Positions 26,926 to 37,136 of a DNA stretch of 64,000 nucleotides are shown in pieces. How positions within the stretch are numbered: the stretch's first letter is position 1; the number at the start of each line of letters is the position of its first letter. The translations under genes and the position numbers were made by a program. The notes below the pieces were generated by a model. That model made no database searches and was not told the DNA's origin. It saw only the letters and a program-made list of their open reading frames with translations. The DNA is from Saccharicrinis sp963667815 (GTDB taxonomy: Bacteria; Bacteroidota; Bacteroidia; Bacteroidales; Marinilabiliaceae): the NCBI GenBank assembly GCA_963667815.1, contig OY764021.1; one strand, 5' to 3'.

Positions 26926-29235
26926 CTAAAATGGATATCCAAATGCTATATTAAAAACCAGGTTATCCTTTCGCCATCGAGAACTTCCAAAGTCAACCTG
27001 ATCTAAAATCCAGTTTTTACCATTAATGGAATATGGATTTCGGATAGGGAAAGCTACATCCAAACGAAGTACAAAAAAGGATGCATCCAAGCGCATTCCT
27101 AAACCGGTTCCTACAGCTATTTGATCCGTAAAATCTGAAACCGAAAATTCGCCCCCTTCCAGTTCTTCATTCTTGTGCATTAACCAAACATTACCGGCAT
27201 CAACAAACATGGCTCCTTTTAAGTAACTAATCAGATCGAAACGATATTCCAAATTTGCTTCTAATTTAATATCTCCGGCTTGTTCTAGTCCAATGGCATT
27301 TTGCAGACTTTCAGGAGCAATATATGCACCTGGTCCTACTGATCTGGATGGGAACGCTCTTAAACTGCTGGCACCTCCAGTATAAAACTGCTTATTGTAA
27401 GGCATAAATTCAGAATTTCCGTAAGGTATAGCAACACCGGCAGCCAAACGACCAACTATCTTACTCTTTTTCGAAAACGTGTGATACAATCGTAAGTCAC
27501 CATCAAATTTGGCATATTGAGAATAAGCTGTGCCAAAGATTTCTGATGGGCGATTATCATAATTTTTTCCTAAATTAAATGCTGACTGAACTAAAGACAA
27601 TGTATTCCCCGCAAATTCGGAAGATGCACTAAAATAAGTATTTATAAATTTACTTTTTAGATGCTGATCGTTGAAAGTATAAGTATACTTTAATCCTAAA
27701 ATAAATTGTTCCTGAAGACTCTCATCGATATAATCATATATATCAGCCCAATCTGATTTTGTATTGATATGGGTATAATTTAATGAAACCAAATCCAGCT
27801 CGTGACTTTTAGATTTTGTTTCTCTCCAATTATATCCAAATGATAAATCCAGACTGTGCAAATTAAATATATCCGTCATTCCTGAATAACTATAACCTGC
27901 TGTAATACTCGTTTCAGGTCTGAATTTCTTACTCCCTAAACGATCATTTTTCACAAATGGGATGAGTAATTTTGGAATGGTAACTACTGCATCGGTACCA
28001 ATCTCAAAAGAATTAATATTACGTTTTGATCGGGTTAACTGGGTTTCGTAATTGGATGACACATTAAACTGAAGCGAACTTGCACTCTGATTTAAGTTTC
28101 GTTCCTGATAACTTAATGTTAAACCCGGACCTACATAATCATTAGATTTTGATACTGCTTCCACTTCAGCACTTAGTGATTTAGGTAAAGCACTATTTAA
28201 GAAAATACTTACATTTAAAAGATTGTGATTTATTGAAGAAGTATCCTTTTCTATTTTGATATTAACAAACTTAAATACATTAAGATTTGTCAATTTCTGA
28301 AGCGTTAATCTGTAATCATTTTCATTATATAAATGTCCATTTTTAAAAAATACAGACCTTGAAATAACTTTAGGTTTAACAATGGGTTCCTTTAAAAAGA
28401 TGTGCTTTAAATCGCCTTGTTTTATGGTGTCATATTGCTCGCTTTTTGTACCAATAAAATCGTGATAAACAAAAACTTCATTAATACTGTATTGATATCT
28501 GGCATCCTGAGGCATTACTGATTTAGCATCTAGTAAAAGCTCCATATGTTTACTTTGAGTATTTAATGTATCTGCTCTAAACAGCAAATAATTGGATGAT
28601 GCAAAGAAAAAACCATTATTTTTTAAATAGGCTACCAACCGGTTACGTTCGGCCTTTAAAACTTCCAAATTGTAAACTTGTCCTGATTTAATAAGGCGCT
28701 TTGTATATGCTTTTTTCAAATACAAACTCAAACTATCTGTAACCTCAGGATAAATTAGAGAATCAATAACGTACGGATCCTCAACATTAATTTTGTATGC
28801 AACCTTAGCTTTTTTAGCCTTCTTCTTTATATCTTCCTGAATACTATGATTAAAAAATCCCTGATTATTTAAGGCACTACTGATCTCTTTTTTAGATGTT
28901 TCGACATAATATGATTTATAAATTACAGGTGGTTCACCTAATTTATTCTTTATCCAGTTTCGGAATCCTTTGGAAGGTACACTATCTCCAGCCAAATTAT
29001 AAAACCATAACTTAAGCGGAACCAATTTTAAAAACTTCCTGTTGGGTTCCGGAATCACATACTGATCCAAGGCATCAATATCTGGTGTTATTCCCAGATT
29101 TTTCGCATTTTCAATTACAATTTTATCGCCCCTATACAAAAACTGATTCTCACCAAGTTTTCTTGTTGTACTACAGGCACTCAAAAAGAGTAATACAAAT
29201 CCTAAAAAGAAGTATATATTATTTGTTCTTATCAT
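26926..29235 (-). CDS. tamL: TamL: lipoprotein Omp85 (TamA/BamA-like) outer-membrane protein
   Basis: Outer-membrane partner of TamB in Bacteroidota. From the chosen start (MIRTNNIYFFLG) the protein is about 769 residues with a lipobox FLSAC followed by STTRKL. POTRA-like domains follow (roughly 60-370), then a C-terminal 16-stranded barrel of the Omp85 type with the motif GGASSLRAFPSRSVGPGAY, corresponding to the L6 loop, and a final aromatic residue. The frame stays open upstream to 29328 but that leader is not signal-like. The gene overlaps the end of tamB by 17 bases, so they are coupled. The pair is thought to move lipids or assemble outer-membrane proteins. Confidence 0.9.
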   Translation of the reverse strand: MIRTNNIYFFLGFVLLFLSACSTTRKLGENQFLYRGDKIVIENAKNLGITPDIDALDQYVIPEPNRKFLKLVPLKLWFYNLAGDSVPSKGFRNWIKNKLGEPPVIYKSYYVETSKKEISSALNNQGFFNHSIQEDIKKKAKKAKVAYKINVEDPYVIDSLIYPEVTDSLSLYLKKAYTKRLIKSGQVYNLEVLKAERNRLVAYLKNNGFFFASSNYLLFRADTLNTQSKHMELLLDAKSVMPQDARYQYSINEVFVYHDFIGTKSEQYDTIKQGDLKHIFLKEPIVKPKVISRSVFFKNGHLYNENDYRLTLQKLTNLNVFKFVNIKIEKDTSSINHNLLNVSIFLNSALPKSLSAEVEAVSKSNDYVGPGLTLSYQERNLNQSASSLQFNVSSNYETQLTRSKRNINSFEIGTDAVVTIPKLLIPFVKNDRLGSKKFRPETSITAGYSYSGMTDIFNLHSLDLSFGYNWRETKSKSHELDLVSLNYTHINTKSDWADIYDYIDESLQEQFILGLKYTYTFNDQHLKSKFINTYFSASSEFAGNTLSLVQSAFNLGKNYDNRPSEIFGTAYSQYAKFDGDLRLYHTFSKKSKIVGRLAAGVAIPYGNSEFMPYNKQFYTGGASSLRAFPSRSVGPGAYIAPESLQNAIGLEQAGDIKLEANLEYRFDLISYLKGAMFVDAGNVWLMHKNEELEGGEFSVSDFTDQIAVGTGLGMRLDASFFVLRLDVAFPIRNPYSINGKNWILDQVDFGSSRWRKDNLVFNIAFGYPF

Positions 29236-32200
29236 TAACCTCATTTTTCTTTTTACGATTGTTGAATAAATCGCTAAATCTGGTAAAATCTTTAATAAAC
29301 ATAAACGACAGACCTGTTTTTGTAACATCTCCGTTCAATTCATCTTCGTACTCAGTTTTATTGAAAGCTTTAACCCTGTAAGTTCCATCTTTACTTATTT
29401 TGTATTCTACTTCAAAATCTCCGGTTAAATCACTAGACGAGGCATTGCCTTGTTGTCTATTTTCTTCAACTGCCACATTTCCTCCAACGGTTAACTTTAG
29501 TCGCTCATTAAATAAGTTTTGAGAAACATCTACACTTACATCTGTGCGCGTATTTACCTGATTTTCTACAACCTGATTGTATGAATCAATATCAAAAGAA
29601 ACATCTACTCCTTTTAAATATTGATTAGAAAAACGATTTAACTGTTGCGATAATAACTTACTCAAACTCTGTCGTGCCGTGTTTTCTATTTCGTACGAAA
29701 CAGTTGTTGATGCTGAGGCTCTGTTACTTGAAAAGCGATTTAAAATTAACAAGGAGAATACTTGCTTATTCAATTCTGATTCATCACTACTTAACTGGCT
29801 TATTGCAGATTCAATATTAGTATTTACATTTTTATCAGTGAGATTAATATCAAAATCAATATCCGGCGACAATAGATTTCCTGATAAATTCATAACTACC
29901 TCTACATTTATTGAAGTATTATAAGTAGAATATTCTGTATCACTCAATTGACTTTGAGTTACTCCCATTAACGACAAGGCATTTGTTCGCACTTTATAAA
30001 TGGCTGATATTTTTGCATCTGCATTCATCACATCTCCATACCAGGTTAATGAACTTTCTTCTTTTATTTCAAAGTCTCTTTTTATAACATCATAAAGTCG
30101 AAGTGTATATGATCCTTTTTTGATTCGATATTGTCCGGTTAAAGTTTGATTGCCTGCTGGATCTATCGCTAAACTCAAATCGCCATTCCCTACTATATTT
30201 AACCGCTCATTTGATGCAGGATCAATTACCAGTGTAATATCCATCCGATCAGAAACACTAATATTGGTTGCTATATTCATTCCCTTCATATTTACAGCCA
30301 TTAAATCCTGATCAATAGAATCCTGTTGAGCAATTGCTGTACTGTCTTTAATAAATATCACAACATCATCCTGACTAGCTGCTTTAGGTTCGGAAGATGT
30401 AACTATATATGTTAAATCTGATTTGTGATTAAATGCTGTAGTTAAAGCAATATCCGGACTTTCTGTATTTCCTGAAATTCTTGCATTTAAATCAGCCACT
30501 ACCTTACCAAAATAATTGCCCTGTGAACTTTCTGATTTATTTAAAAGTAAAAACTGATTGGCATTTAATTTTAAATCAAAAACCGGATCTGACATGTCAG
30601 CAAAATTGACTGTTCCATCCAAATAAGCCTCATCATTATCTTTATCAGTTATTTTAAGATGATTAAAAGAAATCAAACTATTATCCAATAAAATTTTGCC
30701 TTCCTCAATATTAAAATCGGTATTTACAGCCGAAGGATTTAACCTAGTTTTTTTAAGAAGAAGATATCCACCTATATCAGGATGAGTTTTATTTCCAACA
30801 ATATTCACCTTACCCGATAAATGACCTTCAAGTGTATTTAAGTATTGACGTGTTAATGGTTCAATTAAACTAAAATCAAGAGAATCGATATGAACTGAGG
30901 CCTCTATATTATCCGAAACATTTGCATTAAACAATTTCGCATAACCGTTTAAATTAATCTGATCTCCCAAAGCCTTAATACCATATTTATTATATTCTTC
31001 TGTTTTTATTTGAGAAACATCCAGATTCAATTTTAAAGGATCCTTAAGTAAATTCTGATACCATAACAGGTCGGTATTTAACATCATAGTATCATTTTGC
31101 AACTGAAATCTTCCCTCTCCTTGTACCAATACTTTTTTACTTTTGGCTTTATCTTTATTTTCACCTGCTAGTTCATAGTTAATCAAAGCTTTATTGCCCC
31201 TAAGAAAAGCTCCAACATCAAAGCTCCTAAGCAATAATGTATCCTGACTATAAATGCGACGTATGGCTAAATTATAAACAGAGGAATCTGACATTTGCTT
31301 TAAATCAACACTCAAACTATCCATAGCATACTTTTGATCCAATGTTTGATATTGAAACTGATTTAAGGCTACATTTCCCTTTAATTTATTCCATTCTCCG
31401 CCCTCAACGGAAACACTAAAATTTCCTTTTACTGAGCTGGAGTCACTCATCAGGTGAAGTGTTTTTAAATTGGCTTTTCTTAAATGCAGATTGGCATTTA
31501 TAAATGGAATGGAATCTTCTAAATCAAGTTCACCATTAAATTTTAAAGCCAGGTTTTCATCATTAATTTCAACATTTCCTTTAAAATATTTATCCGAATA
31601 GTTTCCATTTATCAAACCTTCTTTATAGGTATATTTTAATAAACCTAATTGTAAAAGATTAAGATTCATTGTCAAATCCGGATTTCTAAAATCCTTTGTT
31701 GACCCGGAGATTGAACCAGTCATTGACAGCGATTGCAAGGTATCTTCTTTCTGCAAAATATAACCCAAATTCAGCTGATCTACATTTAATTTGGCATCAT
31801 AGAATTCAGTATTTGGAATAGAGTCTAAATTAATGCTTAAGGAAGCATCTAGATTACCCACTGAACTTTGTAATTGAATATCTGATGATAATTTTTCCTT
31901 TGATCCATTAAACACACCTTTTAATAAAATGTTATCTGGATAATGAACAGAACCAGGGATTAATGAATCAGGCAAATAAGCCATTAACTTTGATGTATTC
32001 AACTGTAATTTATCCAATTGCATATTTGCACTAAGCCTCTTTATATCATTCAAATGCCTTAACTCACCTTTTACATCCAATAAAAATGCACCTTCGACAC
32101 TACCTTTTAATTTTCTTAAATTAAGTTTTGACAAGCTCCCTGTTATTTCTGTTTTAAGATTAAAATCAACTTCATGTTTTAATTTCAGAGATTGCTGAAT

Positions 32201-33547
32201 AATTTGAGCTATATCATAACTATTTAATCTAGTATCTAATTGAATATTTAGCTGAGTTTTTTCCAAATTATCATTCAATTGTTGAAAAGAATCATAATTC
32301 ACTTCCGCATCAATCCTTGCCAAACTCTTTTCAGTTTCAAATTTCAGTTGTTTAATTTGTGCCTTCCTTTCATCTATCCATAAACTTGCGGATAAATGCT
32401 GCATATGAACTTTTTTATTATATCGCATCTGCACTATTGGAATATTTACTTCCAGGTGCTTACTATCTAAAATAAAATCCTTCATATGTAATTGCAGGCT
32501 ATCCAATTGCAAGGGGGCTCCTATTAGATTATTAGAAGAATCCAAACTACCTGAGTAAAAAGAACCTCGGTTCAACTTAAATTGTAATAATTCTATGTTC
32601 CATCCTAAATCTTCGAATGAAAAAGGTTTACTTTCACCAGACTCTAATTCAGATGATTGTGCTGTATGCAGAGACACGTCCGTTCTTACTATATTAAACT
32701 GTTTTAGCTTTATATTATGTTCTGATAAATGAATCCATTCTGGTTTTACAACAAATGATGTGTTTTCCAATTTAAAATTCTGTTTTGATAGTTGATCCTT
32801 CAAATTCAGATTTAAATTGCTGACTTCAATAGCATCCTTTATTGATATTTGAAAATCTAATTTTGAAGTTGTGGTATCAGACTCGAATGTATTGTCATTA
32901 ATCGATTCATATGTTTTGTAATTATCTTGTATTAACCCTAATCCATCGAGCTTTATTGATCTAATATTAAAGATGTTTTTTTGAATATCAATACGATCTA
33001 TCTTTATGTCTAACATCTTTAGCTTAGCGGAAATTTTACTACTATCTACCTCATCATGGTAAACCATTTTAATATTAGATAGTAACAATCTATCCAACGC
33101 CACATTAATTGAACCTGCACTCTTAGTTGTATCCGTATTAAGCGTATCTGAATTTACTTTTATTGCTTTGGTAATATTCAGCACACCATCATCCAATCCT
33201 TTTAACACATTCCCTTTAACGCCATCCAAATGCACCTCTTCTACATGAATTTTATTCTTTAATAAATCCATAAAGTGAACATCTACGGATAATTCTTTAA
33301 TATAAACCAAAGTATCCTGACCGGGACTTCCCCATAATGCTTTCTTTACCTTAATATAATCGAAAAATGAAATCTTTATTTTTTCAACTGAAAGAGGAGT
33401 TTCCAGTTGCTGGTTAACCAAAACCAGAACTCTGTTCTTTATCGTATTCTGAATAAATGGAAGCTGTAGAATCAGTAACAAAAACAACATTAAAAACAGT
33501 AGAGTAAGCAGAATTCTCTTTACTATTTTTAAAATCTTTTTCTTCAT
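29219..33547 (-). CDS. tamB: TamB: translocation and assembly module inner-membrane component
   Basis: 1442 residues, typical for Bacteroidota TamB. An N-terminal membrane anchor (about 8-32) precedes an AsmA-like start and a very long stretch of amphipathic beta strands that forms a hydrophobic groove across the periplasm. The C-terminal TamB domain (DUF490, roughly 1000-1420) contains the SGNTESPDIALTT and SGNLLSPDIDFDINL motifs. The hydrophilic tail ends NNRKKKNEVNDKNK. It precedes tamL with overlapping reading frames, and the two surely form one complex linking inner and outer membranes. Confidence 0.92.
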   Translation of the reverse strand: MKKKILKIVKRILLTLLFLMLFLLLILQLPFIQNTIKNRVLVLVNQQLETPLSVEKIKISFFDYIKVKKALWGSPGQDTLVYIKELSVDVHFMDLLKNKIHVEEVHLDGVKGNVLKGLDDGVLNITKAIKVNSDTLNTDTTKSAGSINVALDRLLLSNIKMVYHDEVDSSKISAKLKMLDIKIDRIDIQKNIFNIRSIKLDGLGLIQDNYKTYESINDNTFESDTTTSKLDFQISIKDAIEVSNLNLNLKDQLSKQNFKLENTSFVVKPEWIHLSEHNIKLKQFNIVRTDVSLHTAQSSELESGESKPFSFEDLGWNIELLQFKLNRGSFYSGSLDSSNNLIGAPLQLDSLQLHMKDFILDSKHLEVNIPIVQMRYNKKVHMQHLSASLWIDERKAQIKQLKFETEKSLARIDAEVNYDSFQQLNDNLEKTQLNIQLDTRLNSYDIAQIIQQSLKLKHEVDFNLKTEITGSLSKLNLRKLKGSVEGAFLLDVKGELRHLNDIKRLSANMQLDKLQLNTSKLMAYLPDSLIPGSVHYPDNILLKGVFNGSKEKLSSDIQLQSSVGNLDASLSINLDSIPNTEFYDAKLNVDQLNLGYILQKEDTLQSLSMTGSISGSTKDFRNPDLTMNLNLLQLGLLKYTYKEGLINGNYSDKYFKGNVEINDENLALKFNGELDLEDSIPFINANLHLRKANLKTLHLMSDSSSVKGNFSVSVEGGEWNKLKGNVALNQFQYQTLDQKYAMDSLSVDLKQMSDSSVYNLAIRRIYSQDTLLLRSFDVGAFLRGNKALINYELAGENKDKAKSKKVLVQGEGRFQLQNDTMMLNTDLLWYQNLLKDPLKLNLDVSQIKTEEYNKYGIKALGDQINLNGYAKLFNANVSDNIEASVHIDSLDFSLIEPLTRQYLNTLEGHLSGKVNIVGNKTHPDIGGYLLLKKTRLNPSAVNTDFNIEEGKILLDNSLISFNHLKITDKDNDEAYLDGTVNFADMSDPVFDLKLNANQFLLLNKSESSQGNYFGKVVADLNARISGNTESPDIALTTAFNHKSDLTYIVTSSEPKAASQDDVVIFIKDSTAIAQQDSIDQDLMAVNMKGMNIATNISVSDRMDITLVIDPASNERLNIVGNGDLSLAIDPAGNQTLTGQYRIKKGSYTLRLYDVIKRDFEIKEESSLTWYGDVMNADAKISAIYKVRTNALSLMGVTQSQLSDTEYSTYNTSINVEVVMNLSGNLLSPDIDFDINLTDKNVNTNIESAISQLSSDESELNKQVFSLLILNRFSSNRASASTTVSYEIENTARQSLSKLLSQQLNRFSNQYLKGVDVSFDIDSYNQVVENQVNTRTDVSVDVSQNLFNERLKLTVGGNVAVEENRQQGNASSSDLTGDFEVEYKISKDGTYRVKAFNKTEYEDELNGDVTKTGLSFMFIKDFTRFSDLFNNRKKKNEVNDKNK

Positions 33548-34254
33548 ATGTTTATTACTGTTTCTGATTTATACAACAAATACTTTACCAATATAACCCT
33601 ATTTGTACAATGTTGAGTTGACATAAATAAAAATACTATTAAATCCTTATTAAGTACAGTCATAACATAAAAATGGCAACTGAAGTTCAAATAATTCAAT
33701 TAAAAATTCAGTTATTCATTTAATTTTTTGGTTTTATTAAAACCGATCAAATTATATTCCTTAAAATTATTTTGGACTCATAGTGCTAATACTTAGCGAG
33801 ATTCTACTGAATTTCTTACAAGTTTAACTTGCGATATTAAATAACTTACATGTAGGTGACTGCTACTAATAAACGACATTTTAGTGCAGTATAACAAACT
33901 GAATTCTATAATTTTAATTGAGCAAAGACTATTTAAAACAAGGACAGCTGACAATCAAGGGATAATTAGTTCTTTCTACAAAAACGTATAAACAAAGTAA
34001 GCCCATTGAGTTTTATGACACTACAATGGACTCTGCTTAATCTTATCCAAACAAAAAGGTGGACCCCAACCTGTACTTTACCCCCGTATTTGCAAAGCAC
34101 TGATGAGATCCACCACTAAATAACACAATACTTATTTTCTACCACAGAATAAAATCTTCATTTAAAGATCTTCTTTCTGTTTTTCTTAAGTACTAAAAAA
34201 ATGTTGATTGGGTAATCAATTTATTTAACACTATATCTTTTTGTATAACCTACT
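33548..34254. other. Long non-coding gap (707 bp)
   Basis: AT-rich sequence upstream of tamB and downstream of the PstS-like gene. Six-frame reading gave no convincing gene. Small dyads are visible, for example CCATTG and CAATGG near 34005-34030 and GGTGGA with TCCACC near 34060-34110. They are not matched elsewhere in the window. I see nothing certain in it. Confidence 0.4.
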
Positions 34255-34680
34255 TTATTTATCCACAGAAATTACTTTCACACCACTTATGGGTGCTGCT
34301 GTTGATATATATCCTATGGCTCCTTTATTGTGTTTTACATATTCAATCACATCCAAATCCGAATTCTTTTCATCTGGTCCTGCTGCCATACCAGAAAACA
34401 TAGCTTTTTGCCAATAACTTCGTATGGCTGCTACTTTCTTTTTAAACACTTCCATTGAAAATGTTTCTCTGACTTTAGCATTGACCTTTTGATCCACAGG
34501 CATTATGCTAGTGCCATTGTCCCATTTTTTACGTTTTTTTAAAAACACCATTGCCAAATCTTTTTGACTAATTGAGCTTACAGTATTTGATTCATTAACT
34601 ATAACCCTATATGATTGAGCTGTTGCCTCTGCAGTACAAATTGCAAGTACAACTAACATTAATATTATTAACTTCTTCAT
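34255..34680 (-). CDS. PstS-like periplasmic substrate-binding protein (small)
   Basis: 142 residues from the preferred start MKKLIILMLVVLAIC, with a signal peptide ending TAQ. The rest matches the short PstS-like fold found in many marine bacteria. SQKDLAMVFLKKRKKWDNG (about 33-51) and the C-terminal KHNKGAIGYISTAAP follow the phosphate-binding family pattern, but the protein is about half the size of true PstS. It is probably a periplasmic sensor or accessory for an anion. It follows the barrel gene by 49 bases and ends the operon that begins with the lone receiver. The upstream ATG at 34722 gives a poor leader. Confidence 0.75.
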   Translation of the reverse strand: MKKLIILMLVVLAICTAEATAQSYRVIVNESNTVSSISQKDLAMVFLKKRKKWDNGTSIMPVDQKVNAKVRETFSMEVFKKKVAAIRSYWQKAMFSGMAAGPDEKNSDLDVIEYVKHNKGAIGYISTAAPISGVKVISVDK

Positions 34681-34729
34681 CTTAATTCTGTTTTCAATAA
34701 TAAACCTTCCCTTAAAACACATTAATCCT

Positions 34730-35818
34730 TTAAAATGAATAAATTAAAGAAAGAACCAAACCATCTACATCTTCAACCTTATGATTGTACTTCAGGTACT
34801 CTAATTTGAATGTCGTTTCAAAAGTGGGTTTAAACATCATTCCAGCAGTATATCTTTTAAAAGAAATATCATTAGTAGTTTGATCTTCGTATCGAACATA
34901 AGGTGTAAATTTGTTGATACATTGACTGATTTCAATAAAAGCACCATTTAAATCAACGGAAGTTCCATTCATTGAAAAATCAGAGTTCCAAACTTCACCC
35001 ATAACTCTGGTATTATTTAAACTTAACTTAAAATCTACACCATAAGCTAACATCTCTTTTTTTAGAGTACGTGTTAAATTTATTGCAGGAATAAAAACTG
35101 CCATGTTTTCATTTCTTGGCTTAAAAACATTTAAACCAACTGTTACATAATCCTGATAAGATAAATGTACATTACCTCCTAATGCAACATTTGATGTATT
35201 ATTAAATGATTCATCAATGGTATATTCACTATTGATTTTCTTTTTATAGTAAGCCACCTCATCACCAAAAAATCCAACAGCACCAGTCCTCATCCATGTT
35301 GTATTCCTATATCCACCTACAAATACTTCATAGCTTAATCTGAAATTAAATCCGGTATGTCCTGCAATAGAAAGAGCATCCATATTTAAAGGGAAAAACT
35401 CATGATTTGAAATTAACACAGGTAGGGTAGCACTTGTATTTACCGGTGCATAATAATAAGTATTCATTGGACTTAGCGGGGTTAAAAATCGCCCAACTTT
35501 AAAGTTCACTAAATCTGAATATTTATACTGTACGTTTGCCTCATTCAACATTTGATTAAATGAAAAATCAGGTCGGTAAACAAACACTGCTTTAAATGTT
35601 AGATTTTCTTTAGGTTGATAACTTGCTAATATACCTGCCTCCGACAAAGACACTCCATAACTGTTATCATATCCTTCCAACTCACTAAATACATCAATTT
35701 CTGATGATATATAGCCGGTTATTCGTTTCTGAGGCTCCCATCCCTGTTGAGCCTTTACAGATGTTACTACTAATAATAACATCATTAAACTTCCAATAAA
35801 CTTAATACTATTCCTCAT
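34730..35818 (-). CDS. Outer-membrane beta-barrel porin-like protein
   Basis: About 362 residues from MRNSIKFIGS, with a signal peptide ending VKAQ. Alternating aromatic strands follow, ending in the C-terminal motif LVLSLIYSF with a terminal F, which is the signature of outer-membrane barrels. KVGRFLTPLSPMNTYYYAP resembles the constriction-forming region of phosphate-selective (OprP-like) porins. An in-frame ATG at 35851 overlaps the preceding stop codon (ATGA) and could be the real start by coupling, but its leader is less signal-like. It lies between the receiver and the PstS-like gene, suggesting uptake or sensing of the same solute. Confidence 0.75.
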   Translation of the reverse strand: MRNSIKFIGSLMMLLLVVTSVKAQQGWEPQKRITGYISSEIDVFSELEGYDNSYGVSLSEAGILASYQPKENLTFKAVFVYRPDFSFNQMLNEANVQYKYSDLVNFKVGRFLTPLSPMNTYYYAPVNTSATLPVLISNHEFFPLNMDALSIAGHTGFNFRLSYEVFVGGYRNTTWMRTGAVGFFGDEVAYYKKKINSEYTIDESFNNTSNVALGGNVHLSYQDYVTVGLNVFKPRNENMAVFIPAINLTRTLKKEMLAYGVDFKLSLNNTRVMGEVWNSDFSMNGTSVDLNGAFIEISQCINKFTPYVRYEDQTTNDISFKRYTAGMMFKPTFETTFKLEYLKYNHKVEDVDGLVLSLIYSF

Positions 35819-35847
35819 TCCTATAATTATATATCCCTTAATCTCTA

Positions 35848-36261
35848 TCATTTATTATAGGCACAGCTCCCGAAGTAAAACCTATCATTGATTACTTCTT
35901 CAACTGCTTCCTGTAGGTGTTTATAAATATCTTTTTTTAATAAACACCCACTTATACCCGCTTCCATATATTTTTTAATGTGTAAATCATTAGCATACAT
36001 GGTAAGTCCGATTACTTTAATATTGTACTGGGTATATTTTGATAAAAAATCATAAGTCAAGGAAAAAGCTTCCCTTTCCGGCATATTTATATCCATAAGA
36101 ACCACATCAGGAAACTCCTTTAATTGCAATTTCAAGAATTCAACTCCTGAACTGGTTTCATGAAGAATACTCCAATCTGTATTATCCTCAATAAAAAAAC
36201 GCAATCCTTCACGAAAGATTTTATTGTCATGAACGATGCTTATTTTTATCCCCTTGTGCAT
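35848..36261 (-). CDS. Stand-alone receiver-domain protein with altered acidic pocket
   Basis: 137 residues forming a single receiver domain and no output domain. The phosphoacceptor Asp is in VVLMDINMP (about 55) and the conserved Lys in CLLKKD. The first acidic pair, normally DD, reads HD (SIVHDNK), so magnesium binding may be weakened. The sequence is closest to NarL-type receivers, suggesting that it arose by copying the neighbouring LuxR-type regulator and losing the DNA-binding part. It could act as a phosphate sink or a decoy. It opens the operon that continues with the porin and the PstS-like protein, behind the dyad at 36341-36374. Confidence 0.85.
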   Translation of the reverse strand: MHKGIKISIVHDNKIFREGLRFFIEDNTDWSILHETSSGVEFLKLQLKEFPDVVLMDINMPEREAFSLTYDFLSKYTQYNIKVIGLTMYANDLHIKKYMEAGISGCLLKKDIYKHLQEAVEEVINDRFYFGSCAYNK

Positions 36262-36340
36262 TATTAATTTTTTAACAATGCAAAATTGCTCACTTTTAAG
36301 AGACTGTGAAATGGGAATAATCTGTAATTAAAAGTAGTGA

Positions 36341-36374
36341 AGTACTTAATAGTACTAGGGGTTTTCCCTTAGTA
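36341..36374. promoter_or_regulatory. Putative NarL/LuxR-type operator with two nested dyads
   Basis: Palindrome AGTACT, TAAT, AGTACT (36341-36356) overlaps TACTAGGG, six bases, CCTTAGTA (36353-36374), the latter with one mismatch. It lies 80-113 bases upstream of the lone receiver's start, a typical activator position. The upstream neighbour is the LuxR-type regulator gene. Confidence 0.55.
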
Positions 36375-36497
36375 AATATTATAATCGTGAAAAACAGCAA
36401 TTTGGAGTAGTTTTCTCCACCTATAAAATGTAGAATCAAATAGGCTTTTGAGTAAAAAACTGAGATTTAAACTTTAAACAATATATCTATGCTGTAA

Positions 36498-37133
36498 TTA
36501 TATTGTAGTATAGTTGTTTTTTATAGCCCAGATAACCAATTGTGCAATATTCTTTTGATCTGACTTGCGTAGTATATTAGATCGATGAACTTCAACTGTT
36601 TTTTGACTGATAAAAAGAGCTTCCGAAATTTCTTTAGTAGACAATCCTTTACATATTAATCGCAGTACCTCTACTTCTCTGGTTGACAATTGATTTTCTT
36701 TTTCATCTTTACCTGATATTGCCTTAAAAGCCATCTTTTGCAAAATTTCCTGCGAAAAGTAATTTCCCCCTTTATTAACTTCATGTATGGCTTGTGCTAA
36801 CTCATACTTACCCGCTTTTTTTAACACAAATCCATGAGCTCCGGCATTTATCATTTGAATATAATACGAATCTTCAACAAACATAGTAACAGCAATTACT
36901 TTTAAATCGGGTTTTATAGTTTTTGCTTTTTGAGTTGTCTCAATTCCATTTAATCCTTCCATTTTAATATCCATCAAAACAATATCTATATCCAAGTCAG
37001 CCAAAGCTTTCAGAAAAGAATCTCCGGAACTAAAATCACCTACAACATTTATGTCTTCAACCTGACTTAGGACCAAAACTAAGCCTTCTCTAAACATTTC
37101 ATGGTCATCAACTATTGCTATATTAATCATCAC
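36498..37133 (-). CDS. NarL/LuxR-family response regulator
   Basis: 211 residues. The receiver (1-120) has DD at 9-10, the phosphoacceptor in IVLMDIKM and K in FVLKKAG. A LuxR-type helix-turn-helix (about 145-205) follows with LSTREVEVLRLICKGLSTKE and ISQKTVEVHRSNILRK. It starts 3 bases after the kinase gene, so the two form a two-component pair. The most likely target is the following receiver-porin-PstS-like unit. Confidence 0.95.
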   Translation of the reverse strand: MMINIAIVDDHEMFREGLVLVLSQVEDINVVGDFSSGDSFLKALADLDIDIVLMDIKMEGLNGIETTQKAKTIKPDLKVIAVTMFVEDSYYIQMINAGAHGFVLKKAGKYELAQAIHEVNKGGNYFSQEILQKMAFKAISGKDEKENQLSTREVEVLRLICKGLSTKEISEALFISQKTVEVHRSNILRKSDQKNIAQLVIWAIKNNYTTI

Positions 37134-37136
37134 ATC

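Noticed and set aside
33548..34254. Remnant of a mobile element or small gene in the long gap
   Set aside because: Short dyads are present but no frame gave transposase or other recognisable protein segments.
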